Assembly: GCF_041224425.1 (NCBI RefSeq)
Contig: NZ_JBGFGL010000076.1
Location: forward strand, 248,001-312,000
Direction: 5' to 3'
Origin: Psychroserpens sp041224425
Lineage (GTDB): Bacteria > Bacteroidota > Bacteroidia > Flavobacteriales > Flavobacteriaceae
DNA length: 64,000 nucleotides
The notes beneath the pieces are model-generated. The model was not told the origin of the DNA. It was given only the letters and a program-made list of their open reading frames with translations, and did not search any database. Positions 42,745 through 50,419 of this stretch are shown one piece after another (positions within the stretch are counted from its first letter, which is position 1; each line of letters starts with the position of its first letter). The position numbers and the translations under genes are program-made.

Positions 42745-44612
42745 TATTCGATATTTATTTTTTCTAAATCTGTTGCGGTTAAAATCCCAACAAGTTCATC
42801 ATGGTCAACAATTGGCAGACATCGAATGGCATGACTGTTCATTAAGGTTTCAGCCTCATCAATGGTCATATCTGGATGTCCAATCTTGATGTCTTTACTC
42901 ATAAGATCTTCTGCAGAATAGTCATCAAACTTGTCGATACCTTTGATATCTTTTGCTGAAATGATTCCAACGATTTTGTTATGGTCGTTGATAACCGGAA
43001 TATGATGAATATGCTTCCACTCCATCACATTTCTTATAAGTCTGATAGAATCATTTTCATCAACTGTAAAAATTTGGGTTGACATAATTTTATGCACCTT
43101 ATCGTTTGAGCTCGCATCCAATCGTTCTAAAGGTTGTGCTAGCTCCCACTCATGAACAGGGATATTGGCCTGCTGGTTTTTATACATATAATGGGTTAGT
43201 AAAATATTGGCTTCAGCTCGAGATACGGTTTCCTGTAAAAATCGACTACTTCTTACCAACCATTTGCTACCTGTGGTATTTCTGTCTATACGCTCAGTAA
43301 TAATTCCTAAGTATTGGTCGACATCATTACGATCAACATTTGCCTTAAGCAAACCTTCACGCGCCATTGGGAGAAGTATTTTTCGGACCAACTTTTTTGC
43401 CGATATTCCTTTTCCAAACCAATTGAAGTATGTATCTAGTCCTGTTCTTGCGGCTTTAATAAAATTGCCTTTAGCATCTTTGAAGGCCATGCGTTTCCAA
43501 ATAGATTTACAATCGTCTGGCATGCCTAGCATGAGTCCGACCCAAAACATGGCATTCGCCACCTCATCCTTAATACTAGGACCAGCAGGAATATATCTAT
43601 TCTCAATTCTTAAGTGGGCAATATTGTTGTGCACACCATAGCACACACGATTCCATTTATAAAGCGTACCGTTATGTAAACCAATAGCTTTTAAATCAGG
43701 CTTAATTCCTTTCTTTAAATCTGAAATAGGATCGTTATCTTCAAAATCTGACGTTACCAAAGGTGCGTATCGAGCGACATCATCTGTAAAGACCTCTAAT
43801 ATAGAATCTCTTGCCCAGTCATTTCCAAAGCTCACTCGAGCCTTTTGTTCTCGTAACAAATGTGATTTATTTCTCAGGTCAATACTTTGTTGAAAGAGCG
43901 CAATTCGGGTTTCGCTCCACAGTTCCCTTCCCAATAACAATGGTGAGTTAGTCATTAAGGACAATACTGGTCCAGCAATGGCTTGAGCCCAATTGTATTG
44001 ATCTATGATATCTTCTAAATCAATTTGTAAATGGACTTGAAAACTGGTATTGCAAGCTTCAAACAAAATAGACTCATGGTCGAGAATCAACTCATCAACA
44101 CCTCTTACGCGAACTCTAAAATCATCTCCTCTAACTTTGCGCATGACATCATTAAGAACCTTGTAGCGCTGATAAGGTGTCATGTTCTCAAACACCAAAT
44201 CGGTACGCTTAAAAGTTGGCAAGATTCCGGTGAGAATAATTTTATTTTCCTCGATAGCATTAGCTGCACTTTTGGCTTTTTTTAGTAACTGTGTTAAGTC
44301 CTTTTCCAACTTTGAAAAACATTTTCCTTTTAATTTTAACGGATCTAAGTTGGCTTCAAGATTGAACAATCCCAGTTCTGTGGTAAAATGTTTATCGTTA
44401 ATGAGCTCAAGAATTTTTAGTGCATTAAATGAAGGTCTATAGGATTTATTTACAATACATAGTTCTTGTTCGGCACCAATACGTTGGATCCCTTTTTCAA
44501 AAGCATCCGACTTGATCATCATATCTAGCGCTTCAATATCATTCAACAGATGATATATGAATTGCCTTCGTTGAGATCGACTTGATATTGGTTGTACAGA
44601 TTGCGAGCCCAT
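42744..44612 (-). CDS. GCS2-like carboxylate-amine ligase fused to two CBS domains
   Basis: A 622-residue protein. Residues ~30-460 match the glutamate-cysteine ligase 2 fold: RIGAEQELCIVN and LGLFNLEANLDPL near the start, with Mg/ATP-binding Glu residues, and VHLQIDLEDIIDQYNWAQA and HLRIENRYIPAGPSIKDEVANAMFW further on. Residues ~495-622 are two CBS domains (MSTQIFTVDENDSIRLIRNVMEWKHIHHIPVIND; LMSKDIKIGHPDMTIDEAETLMNSHAIRCLPIVDHDELVGIL). The CBS pair likely senses adenine nucleotides. The ligase substrate is unknown; the protein is not a standard GshA. It is expressed from a promoter sharing an Fnr-type box with the divergent CBS gene. Confidence 0.85.
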   Translation of the reverse strand: MGSQSVQPISSRSQRRQFIYHLLNDIEALDMMIKSDAFEKGIQRIGAEQELCIVNKSYRPSFNALKILELINDKHFTTELGLFNLEANLDPLKLKGKCFSKLEKDLTQLLKKAKSAANAIEENKIILTGILPTFKRTDLVFENMTPYQRYKVLNDVMRKVRGDDFRVRVRGVDELILDHESILFEACNTSFQVHLQIDLEDIIDQYNWAQAIAGPVLSLMTNSPLLLGRELWSETRIALFQQSIDLRNKSHLLREQKARVSFGNDWARDSILEVFTDDVARYAPLVTSDFEDNDPISDLKKGIKPDLKAIGLHNGTLYKWNRVCYGVHNNIAHLRIENRYIPAGPSIKDEVANAMFWVGLMLGMPDDCKSIWKRMAFKDAKGNFIKAARTGLDTYFNWFGKGISAKKLVRKILLPMAREGLLKANVDRNDVDQYLGIITERIDRNTTGSKWLVRSSRFLQETVSRAEANILLTHYMYKNQQANIPVHEWELAQPLERLDASSNDKVHKIMSTQIFTVDENDSIRLIRNVMEWKHIHHIPVINDHNKIVGIISAKDIKGIDKFDDYSAEDLMSKDIKIGHPDMTIDEAETLMNSHAIRCLPIVDHDELVGILTATDLEKINIE

Positions 44613-44631
44613 AATACAATTGTAATCTTCT

Positions 44632-44705
44632 CAAAATTAGATTTTTAATGTGGCATTTTTTATGATAATTATCATAGTATTCAGGATAAGTTATCGGTAA
44701 CTTTA
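44632..44705. promoter_or_regulatory. Shared bidirectional Fnr-type box with two divergent promoters
   Basis: A perfect 14-base palindrome ATGAT-AATT-ATCAT is at 44662-44675 (centre 44668.5). On the plus strand TAACTTTA lies at 44698-44705; on the minus strand TAATTTTG runs 44639 to 44632. Each starts 29.5 bases and ends 36.5 bases from the box centre. One bound dimer can thus sit at about -41.5 of both promoters. Confidence 0.75.
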
Positions 44706-44729
44706 GTAATGAATTTAAAAACTAACGCC

Positions 44730-45149
44730 ATGAGAACTATAGTACCTGTGTCTGAAATTATGACCAAAAATATTATCGCTTTGAATCGCAGTGACGATTT
44801 AGAAAGTGCTGAACGATTGTTCAAACGACATCACATTAGACATATTCCAGTTGTTTCTGGAGATATCGTCATAGGAATGCTAAGTTATACCGATTTGCTA
44901 CGTATCAGTTTTGCAGATGCTGTTGGTGATGATGAATCTGAAGTAGATACCGTAGTTTACAATATGTTTACTATAGATCAAGTCATGACCAAAAATGTAG
45001 TTACAGTGACTTCAAATACCGATATAAAAGAAGTAGCAAAGATCATTACAAGTAATGACTTTCATGCCTTACCAGTTGTTGAAAATGGAGATCTAGTAGG
45101 AATCGTCACAACTACTGATCTTATTAACTACCTAATTAAACAATTATGA
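44730..45149 (+). CDS. Stand-alone two-CBS-domain protein
   Basis: The ATG at 44730 (MRTIVPVSEIMTKN) is chosen because the in-frame ATG at 44709 coincides with the predicted transcription start. The 139-residue protein is two CBS domains: IMTKNIIALNRSDDLESAERLFKRHHIRHIPVV and VMTKNVVTVTSNTDIKEVAKIITSNDFHALPVV, each closing with a (V/M)IGM/VGIV-x(2,3)-TDL strand. Such proteins bind AMP/ATP and regulate partners; the obvious candidate partner is the divergent GCS2-CBS ligase sharing the same box. No catalytic domain is present. Confidence 0.88.
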   Translation: MRTIVPVSEIMTKNIIALNRSDDLESAERLFKRHHIRHIPVVSGDIVIGMLSYTDLLRISFADAVGDDESEVDTVVYNMFTIDQVMTKNVVTVTSNTDIKEVAKIITSNDFHALPVVENGDLVGIVTTTDLINYLIKQL

Positions 45150-45169
45150 TATGACTTGTAATGCATAAA

Positions 45170-45203
45170 AAAAGAGTTAGATAATATTTCTAACTCTTTT
45201 TTG
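45170..45203. terminator. Bidirectional terminator
   Basis: AAAAGAGTTAGA (45170-45181) pairs with TCTAACTCTTTT (45189-45200), with A and T runs outside. It separates the CBS gene from the convergent universal stress gene. Confidence 0.85.
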
Positions 45204-45224
45204 TTTTGTGACATCAATAACTGC

Positions 45225-46058
45225 TTAAATTTTAAAAGTAATTACTGGTAACATAGCATGGTTTGCAATATCCTCACCAATACTTCCACTAAAGAAATGT
45301 GCAATACCCTTACGTCCATGTGTTGGTACTGCTATTAAATCAGCTCCTGTTAAATTGGCAAAATTAATTACACCTTCTTCTACAGTATAATCTGATATAT
45401 AATGAATGTCATTAATTTTATTCAAGTTGCCATCAGCTTTTTCCAAGAAATGTGCTACAGCTGATTCCATTTCGGAAGAACTCTTGAAGCGTTCTCCTGG
45501 TAAATTGACATAAAGCAACTTTAACTTGGAATCGGATTTATCAAAAAATTGACAAGCCTTAAGATACGGCTGGATCATTTCCTCAGTAAAGTCACATGCA
45601 AAAACAACATTGTCAAAGGTGACATTTTCTGGTTTTTGCTTCACAACAAGTACAGGAATATTCGAATGTCTTACGACTTTTTCAGTATTAGATCCTACAA
45701 AAATTTCAGTGAGACCACTTGCGCCGTGAGATCCCATCACAATTAAATCTGCACTGTGATCATCAGCAACATCACTTACCTCACTAAATACTTTAAAATG
45801 CTTAACGATTGGTGTGACGTTTATTCCTTGTAAATAATCTTTTTGTAAGAACTCTTCAAATTTCTTTTCTGCCATTTTATAAAAGAAAACGGTTTGTGCA
45901 TTTTGCTCATCATCTGAATCGATAAGAACATTATTGGCCATTTCCAACATATGCAATGCCAAAATTTCTGCGTTGTTTTTTTTAGCTAGAACAGCCGCAG
46001 TTTCCAAGGCATATTCAGAATGTTCGGAAAAATCTAGAGGTACTATTATTTTATTCAT
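45225..46058 (-). CDS. Universal stress protein, two Usp domains
   Basis: A 277-residue tandem UspA protein. Both domains keep the nucleotide-binding glycine pattern: IVMGSHGASGLTEIFVGSNT in the first and VPTHGRKGIAHFFSGSIG in the second. It therefore probably binds ATP in both halves, unlike the paralogue at 40289. The promoter about 75 bases upstream has an Fnr-type box with the same spacing as the others. Confidence 0.92.
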   Translation of the reverse strand: MNKIIVPLDFSEHSEYALETAAVLAKKNNAEILALHMLEMANNVLIDSDDEQNAQTVFFYKMAEKKFEEFLQKDYLQGINVTPIVKHFKVFSEVSDVADDHSADLIVMGSHGASGLTEIFVGSNTEKVVRHSNIPVLVVKQKPENVTFDNVVFACDFTEEMIQPYLKACQFFDKSDSKLKLLYVNLPGERFKSSSEMESAVAHFLEKADGNLNKINDIHYISDYTVEEGVINFANLTGADLIAVPTHGRKGIAHFFSGSIGEDIANHAMLPVITFKI

Positions 46059-46137
46059 GATTTAAGTTTAAATTGTTGCGGTTTCAATATAAGGCTTTAT
46101 AGGTTACCAAAAAACTTATAAAGCTAACGTTCTTTAG

Positions 46138-46181
46138 TAAAGTTAGCGTATCTCCCTCAAAATTAAAATGATATTCATCAT
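46138..46181 (-). promoter_or_regulatory. Fnr-type box and -7 element of the minus-strand universal stress gene
   Basis: The box ATGAT-ATTC-ATCAT is at 46168-46181 (centre 46174.5). The minus-strand -7 element TAACTTTA runs 46145 to 46138 and ends 36.5 bases from the centre, exactly as in the other four regions. No element with this spacing faces sodC; a different TATATTTC at 46229-46236 may serve that gene. Confidence 0.7.
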
Positions 46182-46264
46182 GTAATGATTTTAAATCATT
46201 TAAATTTTAACACCAATTAAATATTCATTATATTTCCTAGTGAAACCAAACACATAATTTGAAT

Positions 46265-46894
46265 ATGATAAAACAACGATTTTTAGGATTAGCGATTGTA
46301 GCATCCTGCTTAATTGTATCCTGTAAAAATGATAAGAAAGCGTCAGAAACTATTATAGAAGACACTAAAGAGGAAACAGTGGAAACGACTTCAGACACTA
46401 AAAAAATGGAGAACAAAGAAACACCAGCTTACTATTCAGAAAAGCGTAAACTGGTCATGACTCTCGAGTCCAAAAGTGACAGTAATGTAACTGGTAATGT
46501 TGTATTTACTCAAGAAGATGGTGTTGTCACCATGATAGCCGTAGTGGATGGTTTATCGCCAGGTGAACATGCTATCCATATACATGAAAAGGCAGATTGT
46601 TCTGCTAATGATGGTTCTTCTTCTGGAGGCCATTGGAATCCAACAGGTCAGCCACATGGGAAATGGGGTGATGACAAAGGGTATCACAAAGGCGACATTG
46701 GTAATTTAACCGCTAATGAAAATGGGCATGCCACTATCACAATGGTTACTGATCAATGGTGCATTGGCTGTGGAGATGATACTAAAGATATTACAGGAAA
46801 GGCCATTATTGTTCATCAAGGTACTGACGATTTTACATCACAACCTTCTGGCGCTGCTAGTGCTAGAGTTAGCTGCGGAGGAATTATCGAATAA
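46265..46894 (+). CDS. sodC: Cu/Zn superoxide dismutase, lipoprotein
   Basis: The ATG at 46265 (MIKQRFLGLAIVASCLIVSC) is preferred over the TTG at 46259. It gives a 209-residue lipoprotein with lipobox Cys20. After a charged linker (KNDKKASETIIEDTKEETVE) comes the SOD barrel. Copper ligands are in HAIHIHEKADC, the zinc loop in SGGHWNPTGQPHGKWGDDKGYHKGD, and the last copper His in IIVHQGTDDF, with GAASARVSCGGII at the end. The enzyme dismutates superoxide outside the cytoplasm. An extra Cys pair (WCIGCGDD) lies in a loop near the metal site and is not part of the classical set. Confidence 0.94.
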   Translation: MIKQRFLGLAIVASCLIVSCKNDKKASETIIEDTKEETVETTSDTKKMENKETPAYYSEKRKLVMTLESKSDSNVTGNVVFTQEDGVVTMIAVVDGLSPGEHAIHIHEKADCSANDGSSSGGHWNPTGQPHGKWGDDKGYHKGDIGNLTANENGHATITMVTDQWCIGCGDDTKDITGKAIIVHQGTDDFTSQPSGAASARVSCGGIIE

Positions 46895-46923
46895 TATACC
46901 ACCATTACATTTCAAGTTAAAAT

Positions 46924-46956
46924 AGAGTCACAACTTTATTTGTGGCTCTTTTCTTT
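46924..46956 (+). terminator. Terminator of sodC
   Basis: AGAGTCACAA (46924-46933) pairs with TTGTGGCTCT (46940-46949, one wobble), followed by TTTTCTTT. Confidence 0.8.
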
Positions 46957-46987
46957 ATATATTTACTACAACGAACACTGACACTTT

Positions 46988-47518
46988 ATGCAACTAGACC
47001 AATTAGTTATTCAATTCCAAAATAAGGATGAAAAGGCTTTTGAAAGCCTATACCATATGTACAAGGATAGTATGCATGGAGTTATATTCAATATTGTTCG
47101 AGATCACGATATTGCTCAAGAGGTCCTTCAAGATGTCTTTATTAAAGCTTGGCATAATGCCTCAACCTATAACACATCTAAAGGACGCTTTTTCACCTGG
47201 ATCTTAAATATTGCCAGAAATGCAGCTATAGATAAAACAAGATCTAAAGCGTTTAAGAATAGTAACAAGAACCTCAATGCGGATTTTTTCGTAGATATCA
47301 TACACAGCAATGAAAACTTAGACAATAAAACCGATGCGATTGGCATCAAGAAATTTGTTGGCAAGTTGGCGAAAAAATGTAAAGAGGTGATTGAGCTCCT
47401 TTATTTTAAAGGATTCACCCAAAAAGAAGCCTCTGAAAGTTTAGATATGCCTATTGGAACAATCAAAACTAGAAATAGAAATTGTATCAAGGAATTGCGA
47501 CAAATGTTAGTGAATTAA
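46988..47518 (+). CDS. ECF-type RNA polymerase sigma factor
   Basis: A 176-residue sigma-70 family protein with region 2 (FESLYHMYKDSMHGVIFNIVRDHDIAQEVLQDVFIKAWHNASTYN, SKGRFFTWILNIARNAAID) and region 4 (CKEVIELLYFKGFTQKEASESLDMPIGTIKTRNRNCIKELRQ). The next gene encodes an RskA-type anti-sigma factor one base after the stop, so the pair is like SigK/RskA. Targets are not visible; a paralogous autoregulatory promoter could not be identified. Confidence 0.93.
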   Translation: MQLDQLVIQFQNKDEKAFESLYHMYKDSMHGVIFNIVRDHDIAQEVLQDVFIKAWHNASTYNTSKGRFFTWILNIARNAAIDKTRSKAFKNSNKNLNADFFVDIIHSNENLDNKTDAIGIKKFVGKLAKKCKEVIELLYFKGFTQKEASESLDMPIGTIKTRNRNCIKELRQMLVN

Positions 47519-47519
47519 A

Positions 47520-48320
47520 ATGGATATTAAAGCTTATATAGAAACTGGAATATTAGAGTTGTACGTCACAGGCCAACTTTCTGAAAAGGAAAATCAGGAC
47601 GTCTATGACCTGATGCGACAACATCCTGAAATTTTACAGGAAGTACTTGAAATTGAAACCGCCTACATAAAACTTGGTGAAGCGGTTTCTCCTGGAGTAA
47701 GTGAACGTACCATGGCATTAATCAAGGAACAACTTGAATTTAACCCTGATGATGCAAAAGTAATTCCTATGCCTAGATCTAGAACCAAATGGTTTACTTA
47801 TACAGGTTGGGCTGCAGCCCTTATTTTTGGCGCAGGTTTGTTATGGACAATCACTCAAAACAAACAATTGGAAGTACAACTATCTGATGCTGATATTGAA
47901 AACAGATATTTAGAGCAACAAATAGAGCAAGCTAAAACCGATTTAGCTTCCAAAGAACAACTATTCAATGTACTACGTGATCGCAATATAATTTCTGTAC
48001 CACTAGGTGGTCAAGGGAATTTTGCAGATTCGTATGCTAAGGTATATTGGAACAAGGCCGACAATAGTATCTATTTAGATGCTCAAGGACTTCCTAATGC
48101 TCCTGAAGGTAAAGTTTGGCAAGTATGGTCGTTGACCTTAAATCCATTGACACCTACAAGTTTAGGAACCATTGATGATTTCAATGACGATGAAAACAAA
48201 ATCTTTGAAATTGCTAATGCCAACGAAAGCGAGGCTTTTGGAATTACTTTAGAACCTGCTGGTGGTAGTGAATCTCCTACTATGGAGCAATTGTATACTT
48301 TAGGTGTCGTTACACCTTAA
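47520..48320 (+). CDS. RskA-like anti-sigma factor
   Basis: A 266-residue single-pass membrane protein. An N-terminal cytoplasmic sigma-binding helical region (MDIKAYIETGILELYVTGQLSEKENQDVYDLM) without a zinc HxxxCxxC motif is followed by a membrane helix (~residues 85-105, WAAALIFGAGLLWTI) and a coiled coil (~105-150). The periplasmic RskA domain (~160-266) includes YLDAQGLPNAPEGKVWQVWSL and GITLEPAGGSESPT. The last is the conserved SxxPT end of the domain. It would hold the upstream sigma factor until released by stress. Confidence 0.9.
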   Translation: MDIKAYIETGILELYVTGQLSEKENQDVYDLMRQHPEILQEVLEIETAYIKLGEAVSPGVSERTMALIKEQLEFNPDDAKVIPMPRSRTKWFTYTGWAAALIFGAGLLWTITQNKQLEVQLSDADIENRYLEQQIEQAKTDLASKEQLFNVLRDRNIISVPLGGQGNFADSYAKVYWNKADNSIYLDAQGLPNAPEGKVWQVWSLTLNPLTPTSLGTIDDFNDDENKIFEIANANESEAFGITLEPAGGSESPTMEQLYTLGVVTP

Positions 48321-48385
48321 ATTTCAAACAATATATGGTTTTGACTCTTCCCCTTAGTTAGGGCTAAAATAATATTTGTAAAAAG

Positions 48386-48417
48386 AAAGCACCTGTTGGG
48401 AATCCAACAAGTGCTTT
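48386..48417 (+). terminator. Terminator of the sigma/anti-sigma operon
   Basis: The 14-bp stem AAAGCACCTGTTGG (48386-48399) pairs with CCAACAAGTGCTTT around a GAAT loop. The downstream tract (CAACTAAC) is not T-rich. Confidence 0.6.
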
Positions 48418-48420
48418 CAA

Positions 48421-48493
48421 CTAACAAAAAAACTCTAAAATACCATAACATAATTATGGTAACCCTTATAAAGGTTTGGTTGTTAGCTTTCAA
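48421..48493 (+). ncRNA. Possible structured RNA element in a 386-base intergenic region
   Basis: The gap 48321-48706 carries no ORF. Past the terminator stem, an 8-bp hairpin TACCATAA/TTATGGTA (48441-48461) and a small AACC(C)TT/AAGGTT hairpin (48461-48477) follow one another. CTAAC (48421-48425) can close on GTTAG (48482-48486), giving a three-way-junction-like fold. The octamer GCTTTCAA is repeated at 48413-48420 and 48486-48493. No homology to a known RNA was recognised. Confidence 0.25.
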
Positions 48494-48652
48494 TCAACCC
48501 TAAAACAAATTATTTGCAATTTTTCTTTTTCATGTATAATTGATTTTAAATGAGATCGTTTCAATATGTTATATCTAATTATTCATGTTTCAAATACACA
48601 TACGAAAAACAGTCGTCTTGGGTTTTGTTAAAATTTTGTTAATGAAATAAAA

Positions 48653-48684
48653 TTGAACATGGTTCAGATAAAAATTTAACTTTG
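48653..48684 (+). promoter_or_regulatory. Promoter of the LETM1-related gene
   Basis: TTG at 48653-48655 and the -7 element TAACTTTG at 48677-48684 are separated by 21 bases, within the Bacteroidota TTG-N(17-23)-TAnnTTTG spacing. Transcription would begin near 48690, 17 bases before the ATG. Confidence 0.65.
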
Positions 48685-48706
48685 CAGAGTCTTTAATTAC
48701 TAAATC

Positions 48707-49891
48707 ATGAATCCGTCAGCCCAAGGTTGGATTGAAAAGTTTTGTTCTCAGATTGAAAGAAACGGTTTGCCCTATAAGGACTATGATAGCCTCTACACTG
48801 AATTGAAATCCTTTGGCTTTATTTATGGCGTAAATGTTGGCATCACGAAAGCTATTGAACAAACCCTTACCTACTCTGAAGATGAATTGGCAAAAATCAA
48901 TTTAATTACTGGTCTATACCATATCTACCGATTTCAGAATTCAACATTCAACGCTACCAATTTCATAGAGGAGTTGCTTAAGTTTTATAAATCACTTGAG
49001 GTTTCCGATTTATCGCTTTGGGATAAATTGGTTATAGGAAAAAGCAACAGTTCTCTTTTGGAACGATTAATTCACGATAGAATTAAGATTGAAGACAATA
49101 ACATAAGTAGAAATTTCAACAAGTCCATCACCAACTCCTTATTGTTTGTAGATGTTTTGGCTTTTCATCAATTTATTACCCACAATACAGATCCTAAAAC
49201 CTATTCAGCAAATCTTGAAAGCATTATTGTTGGTACACTTTACCAATCGTTGAATTCGAAAAGCAAAATCACCGATTACGACAAACAAATTATAGAAGTC
49301 ATTGAAGCTTCAACCAGTTTGCCTAAGATTGATATTGATGTAGAGGATTTAATTTTTGATATTGATTATGATATCAATCTCAATGAAAAGCACTATCTCA
49401 TTGATTTAATGTGCCTATCTATTTGGGATGATGAGATTTTGGAAAAATCTGAATATCATTTTTTGGTACAATTAGCACAACGTTTAGATATAGGTAACAA
49501 AGTGATACAAGATTCTATATTGTCTGTATCTGAATTTCACATCAAGCATAAAAAAGAGGTACTCTTGTTTCAGCAAACAAATCCTATTGCTAATTTTTAT
49601 GATAATTCCACGCAATTAGTCACAAAACTCATAAGGAGAAATAGCAAACGTCTTGTGAAAGAGTTGCAACAAAGCAAGGAACTGATGCTTCTCATTACCA
49701 AATCCACTCATTCTGATTTAACCAAAGAAGAGCAGAAAAAACTACAGTCGCAATTGATTGATGTGCTCAAAACTGTTCCTAGTTTGGCGATATTCATGTT
49801 ACCAGGTGGTGCTATTTTGTTACCAATATTCGCCAAACTGATTCCAAATTTACTGCCTTCTGCTTTTGATGACAATCGTATAGAGGACTAG
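48707..49891 (+). CDS. LETM1-related (biofilm-associated type) protein
   Basis: A 394-residue mostly helical protein. The C-terminal segment TVPSLAIFMLPGGAILLPIFAKLIPNLLPSAF (from ~residue 352) is the LETM1 core pattern of mitochondrial cation-exchange proteins. Flavobacterial proteins of this layout are annotated LETM1-related biofilm-associated. The hydrophobic core could be one membrane hairpin. The ~340-residue N-terminal part resembles TerB-like acidic helical domains (DLMCLSIWDDEILEKSEYHFLVQLAQRLDI). The molecular role is unknown. Confidence 0.8.
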   Translation: MNPSAQGWIEKFCSQIERNGLPYKDYDSLYTELKSFGFIYGVNVGITKAIEQTLTYSEDELAKINLITGLYHIYRFQNSTFNATNFIEELLKFYKSLEVSDLSLWDKLVIGKSNSSLLERLIHDRIKIEDNNISRNFNKSITNSLLFVDVLAFHQFITHNTDPKTYSANLESIIVGTLYQSLNSKSKITDYDKQIIEVIEASTSLPKIDIDVEDLIFDIDYDINLNEKHYLIDLMCLSIWDDEILEKSEYHFLVQLAQRLDIGNKVIQDSILSVSEFHIKHKKEVLLFQQTNPIANFYDNSTQLVTKLIRRNSKRLVKELQQSKELMLLITKSTHSDLTKEEQKKLQSQLIDVLKTVPSLAIFMLPGGAILLPIFAKLIPNLLPSAFDDNRIED

Positions 49892-49978
49892 AAGTTATCA
49901 ATCTCTAATTTTAGTTCGTAACAATTTCAATAGAATACCGTCCAATAAACAATTCTAACCAATTCTATATCAAACCTT

Positions 49979-50419
49979 ATGGAATTACCACAATATTACG
50001 AACTACTAAAGGTTGAAGATGGTGCTGATTTGGACACTATTAAAAAAGCCTTCAGAAGAGAAATTGCGCTATACCATCCTGAAAAAAATTCGTCAGAAAA
50101 TGCCAGACAGCATTTTGAAAAACTTGTTGAAGCTTTTGATATCTTATCACATCCAGACAAACGACGCGCCTATGATGATTGGTTAAAGCAACAAGCAAAC
50201 AACAAACCTGTCGTTATTGCACAAAAACAGGAATCGCAGTATCAAGATTGGAAAAAAGAAGCGAAGAAAAAATCGGATACGTTTTGGAATTCTGACCTTG
50301 CCGATCTTTTGGTATTGGATTTATTTCTTGATGCAGGATTAAGCAGTTTGTTTTCTGGAGCTGACGGACTTTTAGATGGTATTGGAGATTCCCTTGGCGA
50401 TATATTTGATATCTTTTAA
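49979..50419 (+). CDS. J-domain-like protein with HPE in place of HPD
   Basis: A 146-residue protein. Residues ~4-68 form a J domain (YYELLKVEDGADLDTIKKAFRREIALYHPEKN, then FEKLVEAFDILSHPDKRRAYDDWL). The Hsp70-contact tripeptide at 33-35 is HPE instead of HPD. A charged linker (QDWKKEAKKKSD) leads to an acidic hydrophobic C-terminus (LLVLDLFLDAGLSSLFSGADGLLDGIGDSLGDIF). Glu for Asp may weaken or abolish DnaK stimulation. The stop overlaps the convergent LytTR gene by four bases. Confidence 0.85.
   Translation: MELPQYYELLKVEDGADLDTIKKAFRREIALYHPEKNSSENARQHFEKLVEAFDILSHPDKRRAYDDWLKQQANNKPVVIAQKQESQYQDWKKEAKKKSDTFWNSDLADLLVLDLFLDAGLSSLFSGADGLLDGIGDSLGDIFDIF

Noticed and set aside
42200..44442. 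Several plus-strand ORFs of 64-144 codons (for example 43207-43641)
   Set aside because: They lie wholly antisense to the GCS2-CBS and aspartoacylase genes, whose domains are clear; no export signal, motif or promoter supports them.
46177..46236. Fnr-type control of sodC from the box at 46168-46181
   Set aside because: No TAnnTTTR element lies 36.5 bases from the box centre on the plus strand; the fitting -7 element faces the universal stress gene.
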